DNA from: a bacterium
GTDB lineage: Bacteria > Cyanobacteriota > Vampirovibrionia > Vampirovibrionales > Vampirovibrionaceae
Length of the DNA stretch: 64,000 bases
Direction of reading: 5' to 3'
Assembly (NCBI GenBank): GCA_030429585.1
Contig: JAUIEU010000001.1
Coordinates: 615,994-679,993, forward strand
The notes beneath the pieces are model-generated. The model was not told where the DNA came from, ran no database searches, and worked only from the letters and a program-made list of their open reading frames with translations. The translations under genes were made by a program, and so were the position numbers. Shown in pieces: positions 43,165 to 51,807 of the stretch. How positions within the stretch are numbered: position 1 is the stretch's first letter; every line of letters starts with the position of its first letter.

Positions 43165-43830
43165 ATGACATTACCCACCACCGAAGCCATAGTTTTTTGG
43201 GGCGCTACCGGCCAGGCTAAAGTATTGGCAGAATGCTTGCCCAGCCACATAACCTTGGCCGCCGTATTTGAGAACAACCCAGCAGTGACCTCGCCCTTTG
43301 CCAACGTGCCTATTTATTATGGCGACACAGGCTTTGCCGAATGGCAAAACACACAACCTTACCATCAACCCACCTACTGTGCTGTGGCTATTGGCAGTAA
43401 TACAAACGGTGTTCGGGTAAGCAGGCTCCACTGGCTACAACAACAGGGCTTGCATCCCCTCACCCTCATTCATCCCACCGCCTATGTTAGCGCTTCTGCC
43501 GCCCTTGGGCCGGGCTGCCAAGTGTTGCCCAAGGCGGTTATCCATAGCCATGCCACCCTGGGCACCGGTTGTATTGTTAATACCAACGCCACGGTAGAGC
43601 ACGACTGCACCCTGGGGCATGGTGTTCATATCGCCCCTGGCGCCACATTAACCGGCGAAATAACACTCGGCGACAACACCTTTATTGGCGCCAATGCCAC
43701 CGTATTACCCCGGCTAACAGTTGGTGCCAACGCCATTGTTGGGGCCGGTGCTGTGGTTACTAAACATGTGCCCAGTGGCGTTACCGTCGTGGGTAACCCG
43801 GCGGCACCTTTACCGGTAACAACGCCATGA
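43165..43830 (+). CDS. NeuD/PglD-like sugar O/N-acetyltransferase
   Basis: The 221-residue protein has a short Rossmann-like N-terminal part (VFWGATGQAKVLAECL) and a C-terminal left-handed beta-helix of hexapeptide repeats (GTGCIVNTNATVEHDCTLGHGVHIAPGATLTG), ending GVTVVGNPAAPL. It fits the NeuD/PglD/PerB acetyltransferase family, which acetylates sialic acids or amino sugars with acetyl-CoA. A perosamine-synthase-like gene (50540) is in the island, so PerB-type N-acetylation is a possibility. It lies between the sulfotransferase and MBL genes; the 3' end overlaps the next start by 4 bases. Confidence 0.88.
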   Translation: MTLPTTEAIVFWGATGQAKVLAECLPSHITLAAVFENNPAVTSPFANVPIYYGDTGFAEWQNTQPYHQPTYCAVAIGSNTNGVRVSRLHWLQQQGLHPLTLIHPTAYVSASAALGPGCQVLPKAVIHSHATLGTGCIVNTNATVEHDCTLGHGVHIAPGATLTGEITLGDNTFIGANATVLPRLTVGANAIVGAGAVVTKHVPSGVTVVGNPAAPLPVTTP

Positions 43831-45188
43831 AGCTAACCTTTATTGATAACGCCTGTAGCCTACTGGAACATGACGGATTCCGCCTGCTAACCGACCCATG
43901 GTTAAGCGAGGGTGCCTTTGAAGGCAGCTGGTTCCATTACCCAGCCATGACCACAACTGCCGAAACCTTGCCGCCATTAAATGCTATTTGGGTAAGCCAC
44001 CTTCACCCGGATCACTATGACGTTGCGAGTCTTCGCCAAATTGTGGCGCGCAACCCAAACGCCACCCTGATGATTATGGATGATGGAAAAAACTATCTCC
44101 ACCAAATAATGACCCGTGACGGCTTTAGCAATATTCTCACCATCCACCCAAACACACCTGCAGAACTTGGTCCCTTTAGGCTAACCGTGTACCCCCCCTT
44201 TGCGTCAGATGTGTTCCATGATGCGGCACTGGGCAACCACTACGATAGCGCCCTAGTCATCGACACACTGGACGGCGCATACTCGTTTTTCCACGGCAAC
44301 GATAACAACCCCACACCAGATGCTGCCAAAAAACTACGGCAAACCCACGGCAAATTTACCGTGGCCCAATTAAAATACAACGCCGCCAGCCCATACCCAG
44401 CTTGCTTTATGCACCTGTCGGAGAGCGAACGCTTGGCAGAAGCCAATCGTATTATGGAGCGGAACTTGGACCATCTTTGCAAAATTACCGAGATTCTTCA
44501 GCCCCAATGGGTAATGCCTGCGGCGGGATCTTTTTTGCTGGGGGGGAAACACCACACCAAAAACACCACCCTTGGTACCTGTAGCCGAGATACGGCTGTA
44601 GAACGCTTAACCCACACCTTACCCCAGCAAGCCACCCTGGCCATGAACGAAGGCCAAACCTTGGCGGTGGCCACTGGCGAACTGCTCCCGGCCACCTATA
44701 CCCCTGTACCGTGGCACCAACGCCTTAACTACGCCAGCCAAAACCTTGCCCAAAAACCTTACCCGTATGAACAGAATGACACCCAAGAAGCGCTAGCGTT
44801 TATCCAAGCTAACCTGCCCCAATGCCGACAAAATTTGTGGCGATACCAACAACGGTTTAGCCTAACACCCGCCATTAATGTGTACCTACACACCGGCAAT
44901 ATTGGGGTTCATATCCCTATGGATAGCAACCAAATTTCGCCCCATACCGCCAACGACGCCATGGCCGAACCCTACCTGCAATGCCAACTAGACCCACGCC
45001 TGCTGGCCCGAATTATGCAGCGCCAAGCCCATTGGAACAATGCGGAAATTGGTTGCCACATCCACTTTTGGCGCGCCCCCGATGTATACCACCCCGACCT
45101 CCACGTGTTACTTTCTTTTTTGCACTTACCCGCAAAGGAGCTTGCCGCACGTAAGCCCACCCCGCAAACAATTGCCGCCTCATGTTAA
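43827..45188 (+). CDS. CMAH/UlaG-like metallo-beta-lactamase-fold hydrolase or oxygenase
   Basis: The 453-residue protein has the MBL metal motif HLHPDHYD (about residues 57-64) and an N-terminal FIDNACSLLEHDGFRLLTDPWL strand-turn-strand. The C-terminal half has no known domain that I recognise. The HxHPDHYD form and the opening resemble the MBL part of CMP-N-acetylneuraminate hydroxylase-like proteins and UlaG relatives; no Rieske domain is present. Enzyme activity on a nucleotide sugar or glycan is inferred from the neighbours. Overlap of 4 bases with the preceding gene suggests coupled translation. Confidence 0.75.
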   Translation: MKLTFIDNACSLLEHDGFRLLTDPWLSEGAFEGSWFHYPAMTTTAETLPPLNAIWVSHLHPDHYDVASLRQIVARNPNATLMIMDDGKNYLHQIMTRDGFSNILTIHPNTPAELGPFRLTVYPPFASDVFHDAALGNHYDSALVIDTLDGAYSFFHGNDNNPTPDAAKKLRQTHGKFTVAQLKYNAASPYPACFMHLSESERLAEANRIMERNLDHLCKITEILQPQWVMPAAGSFLLGGKHHTKNTTLGTCSRDTAVERLTHTLPQQATLAMNEGQTLAVATGELLPATYTPVPWHQRLNYASQNLAQKPYPYEQNDTQEALAFIQANLPQCRQNLWRYQQRFSLTPAINVYLHTGNIGVHIPMDSNQISPHTANDAMAEPYLQCQLDPRLLARIMQRQAHWNNAEIGCHIHFWRAPDVYHPDLHVLLSFLHLPAKELAARKPTPQTIAASC

Positions 45189-45200
45189 GGTAACCCTATT

Positions 45201-45974
45201 ATGGAAACCCCCTCTCCCATCCAACAATTTAAAAACGAAGTGGCTACCAATATCGACAACCTGGCCGCCGATACCGACTTTCAGCAGCTTTCTCAGCAAT
45301 GGTTTAGCGAATCCGTCAAACGGCGTTACAGCTACAACTTCAGTTGGATGGGCCGCCCTATTATTCAGCACCCGCAAGATGTGATGGCCCTGCAAGAACT
45401 ACTGTGGCAGGTACAGCCCGATGTGGTGATTGAAACCGGCATTGCCCACGGCGGTTCGCTGATTTTTCTCGCCAGTATGATGGCACTTATTCATAACAAC
45501 ACGCCGCCCATTAAACGCGTGGTGGGGATTGATATTGAGCTTCGTGCCCACAACCGCACGGAAATTGAAGCCCACCCTATGATGGATCGCATCACCTTGA
45601 TTGAAGGGTCCTCCACGGATGAAGCGGTTGTTCAGCAGGTGTATGATGCCGCCAAACCCTTTAAGAAACCCCTCGTTATTTTAGATAGTAATCACAGCCA
45701 CAACCATGTACTGGCAGAGCTAAACGCCTACCACCCACTGGTACACGCAGGGAGCTACCTAGTGGTATTTGATACCGTGGTAGAAGACTTACCCGATGGG
45801 CTAATTACCGACCGGCCATGGCACAAAGGCAACAATGCCAAAACCGCGGTGTGGGAATTTTTGAAATCCAACCCGCGCTTTGAGAGGGATAAGGCCATAG
45901 ATGCCAAGTTGCAATTAACCGCCGCCCCCGAGGGCTGGCTAAAGTGTGTTGCCAATACGGATGGCACCTTATGA
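45201..45974 (+). CDS. CmcI-like (cephalosporin hydroxylase family) protein
   Basis: The 257-residue protein has the SAM-type Rossmann motif VVIETGIAHGGSLIFLAS and the metal-binding ILDSNHSHNHVLAEL characteristic of the CmcI/rhamnosyl O-methyltransferase family. Despite the name, relatives in polysaccharide islands are probably O-methyltransferases for sugars or glycans. The family fold and the gene's place between a CMAH-like gene and an APS kinase gene support a glycan-modifying role (inference). The end overlaps the next start by 4 bases. Confidence 0.85.
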   Translation: METPSPIQQFKNEVATNIDNLAADTDFQQLSQQWFSESVKRRYSYNFSWMGRPIIQHPQDVMALQELLWQVQPDVVIETGIAHGGSLIFLASMMALIHNNTPPIKRVVGIDIELRAHNRTEIEAHPMMDRITLIEGSSTDEAVVQQVYDAAKPFKKPLVILDSNHSHNHVLAELNAYHPLVHAGSYLVVFDTVVEDLPDGLITDRPWHKGNNAKTAVWEFLKSNPRFERDKAIDAKLQLTAAPEGWLKCVANTDGTL

Positions 45975-46483
45975 TTATTTGGATTACCGGATTGAGTGGC
46001 GCAGGTAAAACCACCTTGGCCAAGGCTGTTGTGGAACAACTGCACGACACAAAAGTACCGTGTGTACTGCTGGATGGCGATGCATTCCGTGCTGCTGTGG
46101 GCGATGCAACCACGGGTTACGATAAAGAGAGCCGATTGCAGAATGCTCAGCGGCTGGCCCGCTTTGCTAAGTTGTTAGAATCTCAGCAGCTGACGGTGGT
46201 GGTGGCCACTATCTCGTTATTTCATGCTATCCACACCTGGAACCGGCAGCACTTTAACCAATATGTAGAAGTATTATTAGAAGCCGACTTAAGCACCCTA
46301 AAAACCCAAGACCCTAAAGGGCTGTATGCCAACAACCAGCAACTTGCCGGGCTGGATATCCCTGTCGAATTCCCCACAGCACCCCATCTCACCATCCAGC
46401 GAGAAACAACTACACCAAAAGAGATAGCGACTACCATTGTTGCTTATGTAGAAAATTTAGCGCACCAGCAACGAGTTTCATAA
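45971..46483 (+). CDS. cysC: APS kinase (adenylylsulfate kinase) family protein
   Basis: APS kinase phosphorylates adenylylsulfate to PAPS, the sulfate donor. From the ATG at 45971, overlapping the preceding stop as ATGA, the product is 170 residues. It has the P-loop GLSGAGKTT (5-13), LLDGDAFR, GYDKESRLQNAQRLARFAKLL and a KGLY block in the second half, as in CysC; the DGDxFR pair is the APS-binding site. Length is a little short against about 200. It may make PAPS for the sulfotransferase in the same operon. No ATP sulfurylase is in the window. Confidence 0.87.
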   Translation: MIIWITGLSGAGKTTLAKAVVEQLHDTKVPCVLLDGDAFRAAVGDATTGYDKESRLQNAQRLARFAKLLESQQLTVVVATISLFHAIHTWNRQHFNQYVEVLLEADLSTLKTQDPKGLYANNQQLAGLDIPVEFPTAPHLTIQRETTTPKEIATTIVAYVENLAHQQRVS

Positions 46484-47259
46484 GTCGCTGGAATAATCTC
46501 TAGGTTGGCGGTTTTTTCTTTAACATAATCCATAAAGACCTCAAATTTTTCTGGCCCTGCCTGCACTTGGATATCATTTACTGAACGCCAAACCCCTTCA
46601 TACTGCTTGGGGGTAAAGGGTTGTACATGACGCCCTTCCACATACACTACATCACTAACACCTTCTCTCCCCCAAAGGCGGTTGGTTAGGGTGCTGGTAA
46701 ACGCCGCACGGCCCGATGATTTCCGTTGGATGTTAGGACACAATTCGTATAGGCGATTTTCGATATCCACCAGCAATGGATTAACCGCAATCAACCGTGG
46801 ATTCCACAAGGCAACAAACCAACCGCCTGGTTTAGCAATGCGTTTAAATTCGGCCATGCCTTTATCAAAATCAACCCAATGAAACGACGATGCCATGCTC
46901 ACCACATCCACACTATGGGGTGCCAAACCGGTGGCTTCTCCTGTGCCAGCTTGCCATGCAATAGGTAACCCGTTGTTTTGTGCTTCGCCATAATGGCGCA
47001 TGGCATTGCTAGGCTCTACAGCAATAAGGGATTGAACCCCTGATTTAGCCACCATTCGTGTCCATAGGCCTGTACCCGCACCCACATCGGCCCAGTTAAG
47101 GTTACCAGCAGGCTTACCCATTAGGCCCAGTATGGCCTGCAATACGGAAGGCGCATACCCGGGCCGGTATTTGGCATAGTTTTCCGCTAATTGGTCAAAT
47201 TGCCCAAAATCTAAATTAGTTGGCATTGTTGATGTTATTAAGCCAGACAGTTGTGACAT
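46444..47259 (-). CDS. Class I SAM-dependent methyltransferase
   Basis: The 271-residue protein starts at 47259, where GAGGAA is 5 bases upstream. It has ADVGAGTGLWTRMVAKSG (SAM-binding), VEPSNAM, and the FHWVDFDKGMAEFKRIAKPGG block of the Methyltransf_11/UbiE-like type. Substrate unknown. Its 3' end overlaps the convergent APS kinase gene by 40 bases, so both C-termini are encoded on opposite strands of the same DNA. It begins a leftward-only stretch with the GT2 gene at 47319 upstream. Confidence 0.85.
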   Translation of the reverse strand: MSQLSGLITSTMPTNLDFGQFDQLAENYAKYRPGYAPSVLQAILGLMGKPAGNLNWADVGAGTGLWTRMVAKSGVQSLIAVEPSNAMRHYGEAQNNGLPIAWQAGTGEATGLAPHSVDVVSMASSFHWVDFDKGMAEFKRIAKPGGWFVALWNPRLIAVNPLLVDIENRLYELCPNIQRKSSGRAAFTSTLTNRLWGREGVSDVVYVEGRHVQPFTPKQYEGVWRSVNDIQVQAGPEKFEVFMDYVKEKTANLEIIPATYETRCWCAKFST

Positions 47260-47318
47260 CGTATTCCTCACAGGTTATAATAATGGTGTTATGCATTCAT
47301 ATACTCAGCCTACCGTAT

Positions 47319-48539
47319 TTATGCATTAGCACCAACAGGCTTGGCGTGAGGCTCTTGATTCGACAGTATTTCCATTAACACTTGTGTCGATGCTTCTGCC
47401 GCCTCAGCAACATCGCTCACACCACACTCAGTATAAGCATTAAAACACAGTTTATTACGGGTTAAGTGGGCGTTACCACTTGGGCGAGGGAAACTGGCCC
47501 GTATCGCAGAGAAATTTGGTAGCAATTGGGTTTCTACCCATTCAGTCAATTCCTTGTTTTTCCAGAAAGGTAAGGCTTGACGCACTTTCTCAACATAGTT
47601 GGTTGTATGAGCCTCATCCTGAATAATCGGCGTGGTTAAAGCCCAGGTAAACCAGGCTTTGGCATTAACAGTGTATGAGCAATCATCTTCGACAAAAAAG
47701 TTATCTCTAAAATATTCAAAGCTCTCTGCCACAGCAGTAGTTAAGCAATGCACATCAGGCACCTTCGGGTGGGGTATCATTCCGTCATCGGCATTTTCTG
47801 TACAATGATTGCCAATTAAATCTTTATTAGGGGTGTGGAGCACATGGGCGGCCCCATTGCTGTTACCACTAATGCCAGAAACGCTACACGGTAGCCCCTT
47901 ATACAAATACTCGCCCACTAGGTGGGCAATGGCATAGCCGGTGTATACATCCGGGCTTCGGCTATCAAACACGCGGCCAGTCCGTTCTTTTAAATCCGCA
48001 ACAACACTTTTATGGATAGCCCGATGATACAACATGGGCATCAGGCAGTAGCTTACCTTATGGTCGATAACTTGCTGAATGAGATCATGACCGTCCACCC
48101 AAATATCTTCCGTGCTAACAGGAATCGTCATGCTGTTTTTAGCTTGAGGGTTTGGCATACTGGGCCAATTATAAAAAATATGCTCCCAGGCAATAACGGT
48201 AGGGTGATTATACTGCTGGGCAGTAGCAGCCAGTTCTTCTAAGGCATAGGGGGTTAGCCCGTCATCATCGCCAATCACAATAATATAATCGCCGGTGGCA
48301 TGGCTAACACCAAATTCAAAATTATGACTCATGGCCAACACGTGGTCTGTTTTGTAATAGTGGTAGCGTGGGTCATTAATGGCGGCCACTAATCCACGAG
48401 CCTCATCCGTATCGCTATTGTCTGATACGATAACCTCGAAGTGTTCATAGGCCTGCATTTGGCAGGTTTCTAAACATTTAGCCAGCGTTTCCGCACGGTT
48501 GCGGGTGGGGATAACAATACTAAATGTAGGCTGGCTCAT
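47319..48539 (-). CDS. Family 2 glycosyltransferase
   Basis: The 406-residue protein starts with the GT-A fold: FSIVIPTRNRAETLAKCLET, EVIVSDNSDTD, and the DxD-like IIVIGDDDGL (about 90-100), which holds the nucleotide-sugar metal. It transfers a sugar from an activated donor to a growing glycan on the cytosolic face. The C-terminal 190 residues have no recognisable domain. It is one of two GT2 genes in the island, both leftward. Acceptor and donor unknown. Confidence 0.87.
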   Translation of the reverse strand: MSQPTFSIVIPTRNRAETLAKCLETCQMQAYEHFEVIVSDNSDTDEARGLVAAINDPRYHYYKTDHVLAMSHNFEFGVSHATGDYIIVIGDDDGLTPYALEELAATAQQYNHPTVIAWEHIFYNWPSMPNPQAKNSMTIPVSTEDIWVDGHDLIQQVIDHKVSYCLMPMLYHRAIHKSVVADLKERTGRVFDSRSPDVYTGYAIAHLVGEYLYKGLPCSVSGISGNSNGAAHVLHTPNKDLIGNHCTENADDGMIPHPKVPDVHCLTTAVAESFEYFRDNFFVEDDCSYTVNAKAWFTWALTTPIIQDEAHTTNYVEKVRQALPFWKNKELTEWVETQLLPNFSAIRASFPRPSGNAHLTRNKLCFNAYTECGVSDVAEAAEASTQVLMEILSNQEPHAKPVGANA

Positions 48540-48618
48540 TGGTAAATCTCTCTTTTTTATTGGTATACAGTTTGTTGCTTAAGCTACTATACGGCAGGGC
48601 TTTCTCTCGGCACGTCGG

Positions 48619-49446
48619 CTATTGGGTTGGTTTTTGGCCTTTTAAGCCAAAGCGTTGCCAAACAAGCAAGCCTTTATTCACCATCGATAGACCAACAAGC
48701 AACGGTGTTGTGCTCCAGTGGCGATTTGGGTCGTTTTTAAACAAGGTTAGGCACTTTTCGTATTGGCGCAGGGCTTCTGGTACACGGCCTAAGCGAAACA
48801 ATACATTGCCATAGAAACATTGGGCCACCGCATCATCCGTATAATAGTGGGCGATAGCGTGCCCGGTATCCAGCAGTTTTTCAACACAATTACCCACAAT
48901 ACTGGTTTGCAACGAATCAAACGCTGCCCGGCGGGTTTCTTCCGCCTTCCAGGTGTTGGCTAATTGGGCCAACTGAATCGTTAATAAATCGTCTTTGCTG
49001 TGGCCTAACTTTAGACGGGTATTTAGCAAACCTTTGTAGGCCAATGCGGTGTCTGGCTCTAGGTCAATCACCGTTTGAAAACAGGATTCTGCCGCGGTGT
49101 ACAGCCCGGAGGCATACGCCATAGAGCCCAGCTCTAAATAAGCGGTTATGTTGGTGTCATCCTCTTGGATAACATGCTGATAGATGGCCGCCGCCTCTTT
49201 AGGGGTGTGCAAGGCCTTATAGGCCGCAGCCAGCGTAAAGTAAATAGGCGCATGGTCTTTTACAGAAAGCATCGGCTTAATGGTGTTGCCGTAGTGCACC
49301 ACCTCATCAAATCGTTGTTCCGCCAAGGCTGTATCCATGCGGGCCGCCACAGACGCCACGAGTGGGTTGGCCGCTGGTGTGGTGGCGTGGGGTTTGGCAA
49401 GGGGGTCTTCCGTCACCAAAGTGGGGGTTGTTAGTGGGGGGTGCAT
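48619..49446 (-). CDS. Tetratricopeptide repeat protein
   Basis: The 275-residue protein has helical repeats with the TPR spacing: FTLAAAYKALHTPKEAAAIYQ (about 69-89), AYLELGSMAYASGLYTAAESCFQ (about 101-123), and a CFYGNVLFRLGRVPEALRQYEKCL block (about 215-238). TPRs mediate protein contacts. It sits between the two glycosyltransferase genes, so a scaffold role in polysaccharide assembly is plausible; nothing shows a partner. No signal peptide is evident. Confidence 0.8.
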   Translation of the reverse strand: MHPPLTTPTLVTEDPLAKPHATTPAANPLVASVAARMDTALAEQRFDEVVHYGNTIKPMLSVKDHAPIYFTLAAAYKALHTPKEAAAIYQHVIQEDDTNITAYLELGSMAYASGLYTAAESCFQTVIDLEPDTALAYKGLLNTRLKLGHSKDDLLTIQLAQLANTWKAEETRRAAFDSLQTSIVGNCVEKLLDTGHAIAHYYTDDAVAQCFYGNVLFRLGRVPEALRQYEKCLTLFKNDPNRHWSTTPLLVGLSMVNKGLLVWQRFGLKGQKPTQ

Positions 49447-49487
49447 TCAGTTAGTTGCCTTAATCCATCTGTGTGGACGTCAGTGGG

Positions 49488-50438
49488 TTACACATAAAAC
49501 AATTGCATCACACGCAATTGGTTAAACAGGTTAATGCCTTGCAGCAGTAGCCTTACCGGCCACTGCCACCAATGGGGGTAGGCCTTATTGCAAATAGTCG
49601 TCATGGCATGGGTGTAGCCCCACACATCATCAATTCGCTTGGAAGGATGATTGGGCAAAATAGCGTTGACCCAGCCATATACCGTATCGGAAAGCTTATA
49701 GGGTTTTTCTATATGGGCCTGGGTTAAGGTGGAGTCTAGATAACGCCCCCAGGTTATATTATTAATAAATTTGCCACCGTACTGGCTCAAGGTTTCGGCA
49801 ATAACCACATGGTCGCTACCAATATCCATGGTCACATCGTATTGGTGGGTCTGGGTAAGGGCTTCTTTTTTAAAAATGCTGTAATAAAAATTGGCCTTGG
49901 CATACGCCCAATGGTCTAACGTTAAAAAGCGGCACAGGGTAACCCATTTAGGGCCAGCAAAAACATTCGTCGGCATGGGGCGCATGGGCACGGGGGAATT
50001 ATCTGGATTATGGAAGCGCCAATTGCTAGAAACAAACCCATAATCACCAGAACAATGACCTGCCATGATGGTAGACACATGATGAGGCTCAAATTCATGA
50101 TCATCAGACGTCCACATAAAAAAGTCGGCGGTGGAGGCTTCTAACACATAAAAGAAGTTTTGAGTGGCCCCAATATTATTCGCCTGCCGAACATACCGAA
50201 CTCGGGCATCTGTATCCGCATAGTGCTTACAAATAGCCGCCACCTTAGGGTCCGGCGACGCATTATCCGATACAATAATCTCTAAATTCGGGTAGGTTTG
50301 CTTCACCAAACTAGCCAGGCACCGTTCTAATGCATCCGGCCGGTTATAGGTTGGCAGCCCAATGCTAACCCACGGTAAGGATTCCTCCGTACCACAGCCA
50401 GGATAACGCCTGCCTGCATCCATAAGGGCGTCGCCCAT
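49488..50438 (-). CDS. Family 2 glycosyltransferase
   Basis: The 316-residue GT-A glycosyltransferase has VSIGLPTYNRPDALERCLASLVKQ, EIIVSDNASPDP, and FMWTSDDHEFEP, where the DD pair acts as the metal/nucleotide motif. It probably elongates the surface glycan on the cytosolic side. A hydrophobic C-terminal segment (WPVRLLLQGINLFNQLRVMQLF) may be membrane-peripheral. It is transcribed leftward upstream of the TPR gene with a 41-base gap. Confidence 0.87.
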   Translation of the reverse strand: MGDALMDAGRRYPGCGTEESLPWVSIGLPTYNRPDALERCLASLVKQTYPNLEIIVSDNASPDPKVAAICKHYADTDARVRYVRQANNIGATQNFFYVLEASTADFFMWTSDDHEFEPHHVSTIMAGHCSGDYGFVSSNWRFHNPDNSPVPMRPMPTNVFAGPKWVTLCRFLTLDHWAYAKANFYYSIFKKEALTQTHQYDVTMDIGSDHVVIAETLSQYGGKFINNITWGRYLDSTLTQAHIEKPYKLSDTVYGWVNAILPNHPSKRIDDVWGYTHAMTTICNKAYPHWWQWPVRLLLQGINLFNQLRVMQLFYV

Positions 50439-50539
50439 AGTTCACCTCGTGCAATAAGCTCTCTATAGTACCCAGCATAGGGGGCCTACGGGTCTGTAAC
50501 ATCCACCAAGCCAACGAGTTACCTATGGGGAAAACCACG

Positions 50540-51745
50540 TTATTTTAGCAACAAGCCCGCCAGCGCTTCGGAAGCATCGATTATCTGCTTATCCTCTAAA
50601 CAGAGGGCACTGGGTAGGTTAATGCCGTAGGGCGAAAGGTGGTATGCCGTTGTATTCCTGGCCTTGGCCTGTTGCATCTGGGTGGCATACCCCGAAAAAG
50701 CAGGTAGTTGGCTTAACGGGTAAAACACAGGCCGCACATCGATATTACGATCTCGTAGGGTCTCCATTAATGGAATTTTTTCCCACCCCAAGGCGGCATC
50801 CAGAAAAACCGTACTCATCCAATGGCTATGGCACACCTTGTCGCCTTCATTGCTCCAGGTTAATCCTTCTACATGGCCCAAGTGTTGCTGGTACAGGTTA
50901 AACAGTGCCCGCTTACGGCTAACGAGTGAGGGCAAACGCTGCAACTGAGCCAGCCCTAAGGCCGCCTGAATATTACTAAGCTTGTATTTAAAGCCCACAT
51001 CGTTTTGCCAAAACAGCCGCGGTTCACCAGGGATTCGGCCATGGTCTCGCAGTATCACACAACGGTTGTACAGGTCTTCATCATCCAGCACCAGCATGCC
51101 GCCCTCGCCAGTGGTTAGGGTTTTAGCCCCGTGGAAACTAAACACTGCCGCCTGGCCGTAAGCCCCGGCCGGTTTATCGTTGTACATTGCCCCAATAGAT
51201 TGGGCCGCATCTTCAATCAGCACAATACCGTGCTTATCTGCCACCGCTTGCAGCTGGTGATAATTGGGCATATTGCCATACAAATCCACCACAATGGCGG
51301 CTTTGGTATTAGGGGTAATGCAGGCCTCTAACGTATCCGCGCTTAGGCACCAATCAACCGAATCCACATCCGAAAAAACAGGTGTGGCACCCACATAAGT
51401 AATGGGGCTGGCCGTCGCTATCCAGGTAAGTTCCGGTACAATCACCTCGTCGCCTTTGCCAATGCCCAGGCCCGCCAGCAATAAGTGCAATGCCGCCGTG
51501 CAACTGGGGGTACTTAAGGCAAAGCGACGTTGGGTATGTTGGGCGAAGGCCTCTTCAAAGGCCACAATATGGCTTGTGGCGTTACCGTACCAACCGCTGG
51601 TTACGGCATCCGTCACGGCAGCCACTTCGGCTTCGGTTATCCACGGGCCGGCCACCGCCACGCGGTTACTGCCCGCCAACGAAGGGGTCTCGGCATACAA
51701 TTCAGGTAAAAAGGTGTCAAGTGGCATGGGTTGGATTCCCGTCAA
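50540..51745 (-). CDS. Perosamine-synthase-like DegT aminotransferase
   Basis: The 401-residue PLP enzyme aminates a 4-keto nucleotide sugar. The PLP lysine is in FSFHGAKTLTTGEGGML, the form seen in GDP-perosamine synthase (Per/RfbE). Other blocks are STPSCTAALHLLL, VIVPELTWIATASPI and IEDAAQSIGA. I keep the TTG start at 51745 because AAGGAG lies six bases upstream, while the ATG at 51727 has no such site. It is divergent from the epimerase gene with only 47-62 bases between. The matching GDP-mannose dehydratase (gmd) is not in the window. Confidence 0.85.
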   Translation of the reverse strand: MTGIQPMPLDTFLPELYAETPSLAGSNRVAVAGPWITEAEVAAVTDAVTSGWYGNATSHIVAFEEAFAQHTQRRFALSTPSCTAALHLLLAGLGIGKGDEVIVPELTWIATASPITYVGATPVFSDVDSVDWCLSADTLEACITPNTKAAIVVDLYGNMPNYHQLQAVADKHGIVLIEDAAQSIGAMYNDKPAGAYGQAAVFSFHGAKTLTTGEGGMLVLDDEDLYNRCVILRDHGRIPGEPRLFWQNDVGFKYKLSNIQAALGLAQLQRLPSLVSRKRALFNLYQQHLGHVEGLTWSNEGDKVCHSHWMSTVFLDAALGWEKIPLMETLRDRNIDVRPVFYPLSQLPAFSGYATQMQQAKARNTTAYHLSPYGINLPSALCLEDKQIIDASEALAGLLLK

Positions 51746-51757
51746 TCAGTTCTCCTT

Positions 51758-51763
51758 TATAAT
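51758..51763 (+). promoter_or_regulatory. -10 box in the divergent aminotransferase/epimerase promoter
   Basis: A perfect TATAAT sits in the 47-62 bases between the two start codons. On the minus strand the same bases (ATTATA, next to AAAGGAG) lie just upstream of the aminotransferase ribosome site, so the two promoters probably overlap and compete. Confidence 0.5.
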
Positions 51764-51807
51764 AGCGGAAGTGACGCGATTAAAATAATGGAATGGGGCT
51801 TAACCAC

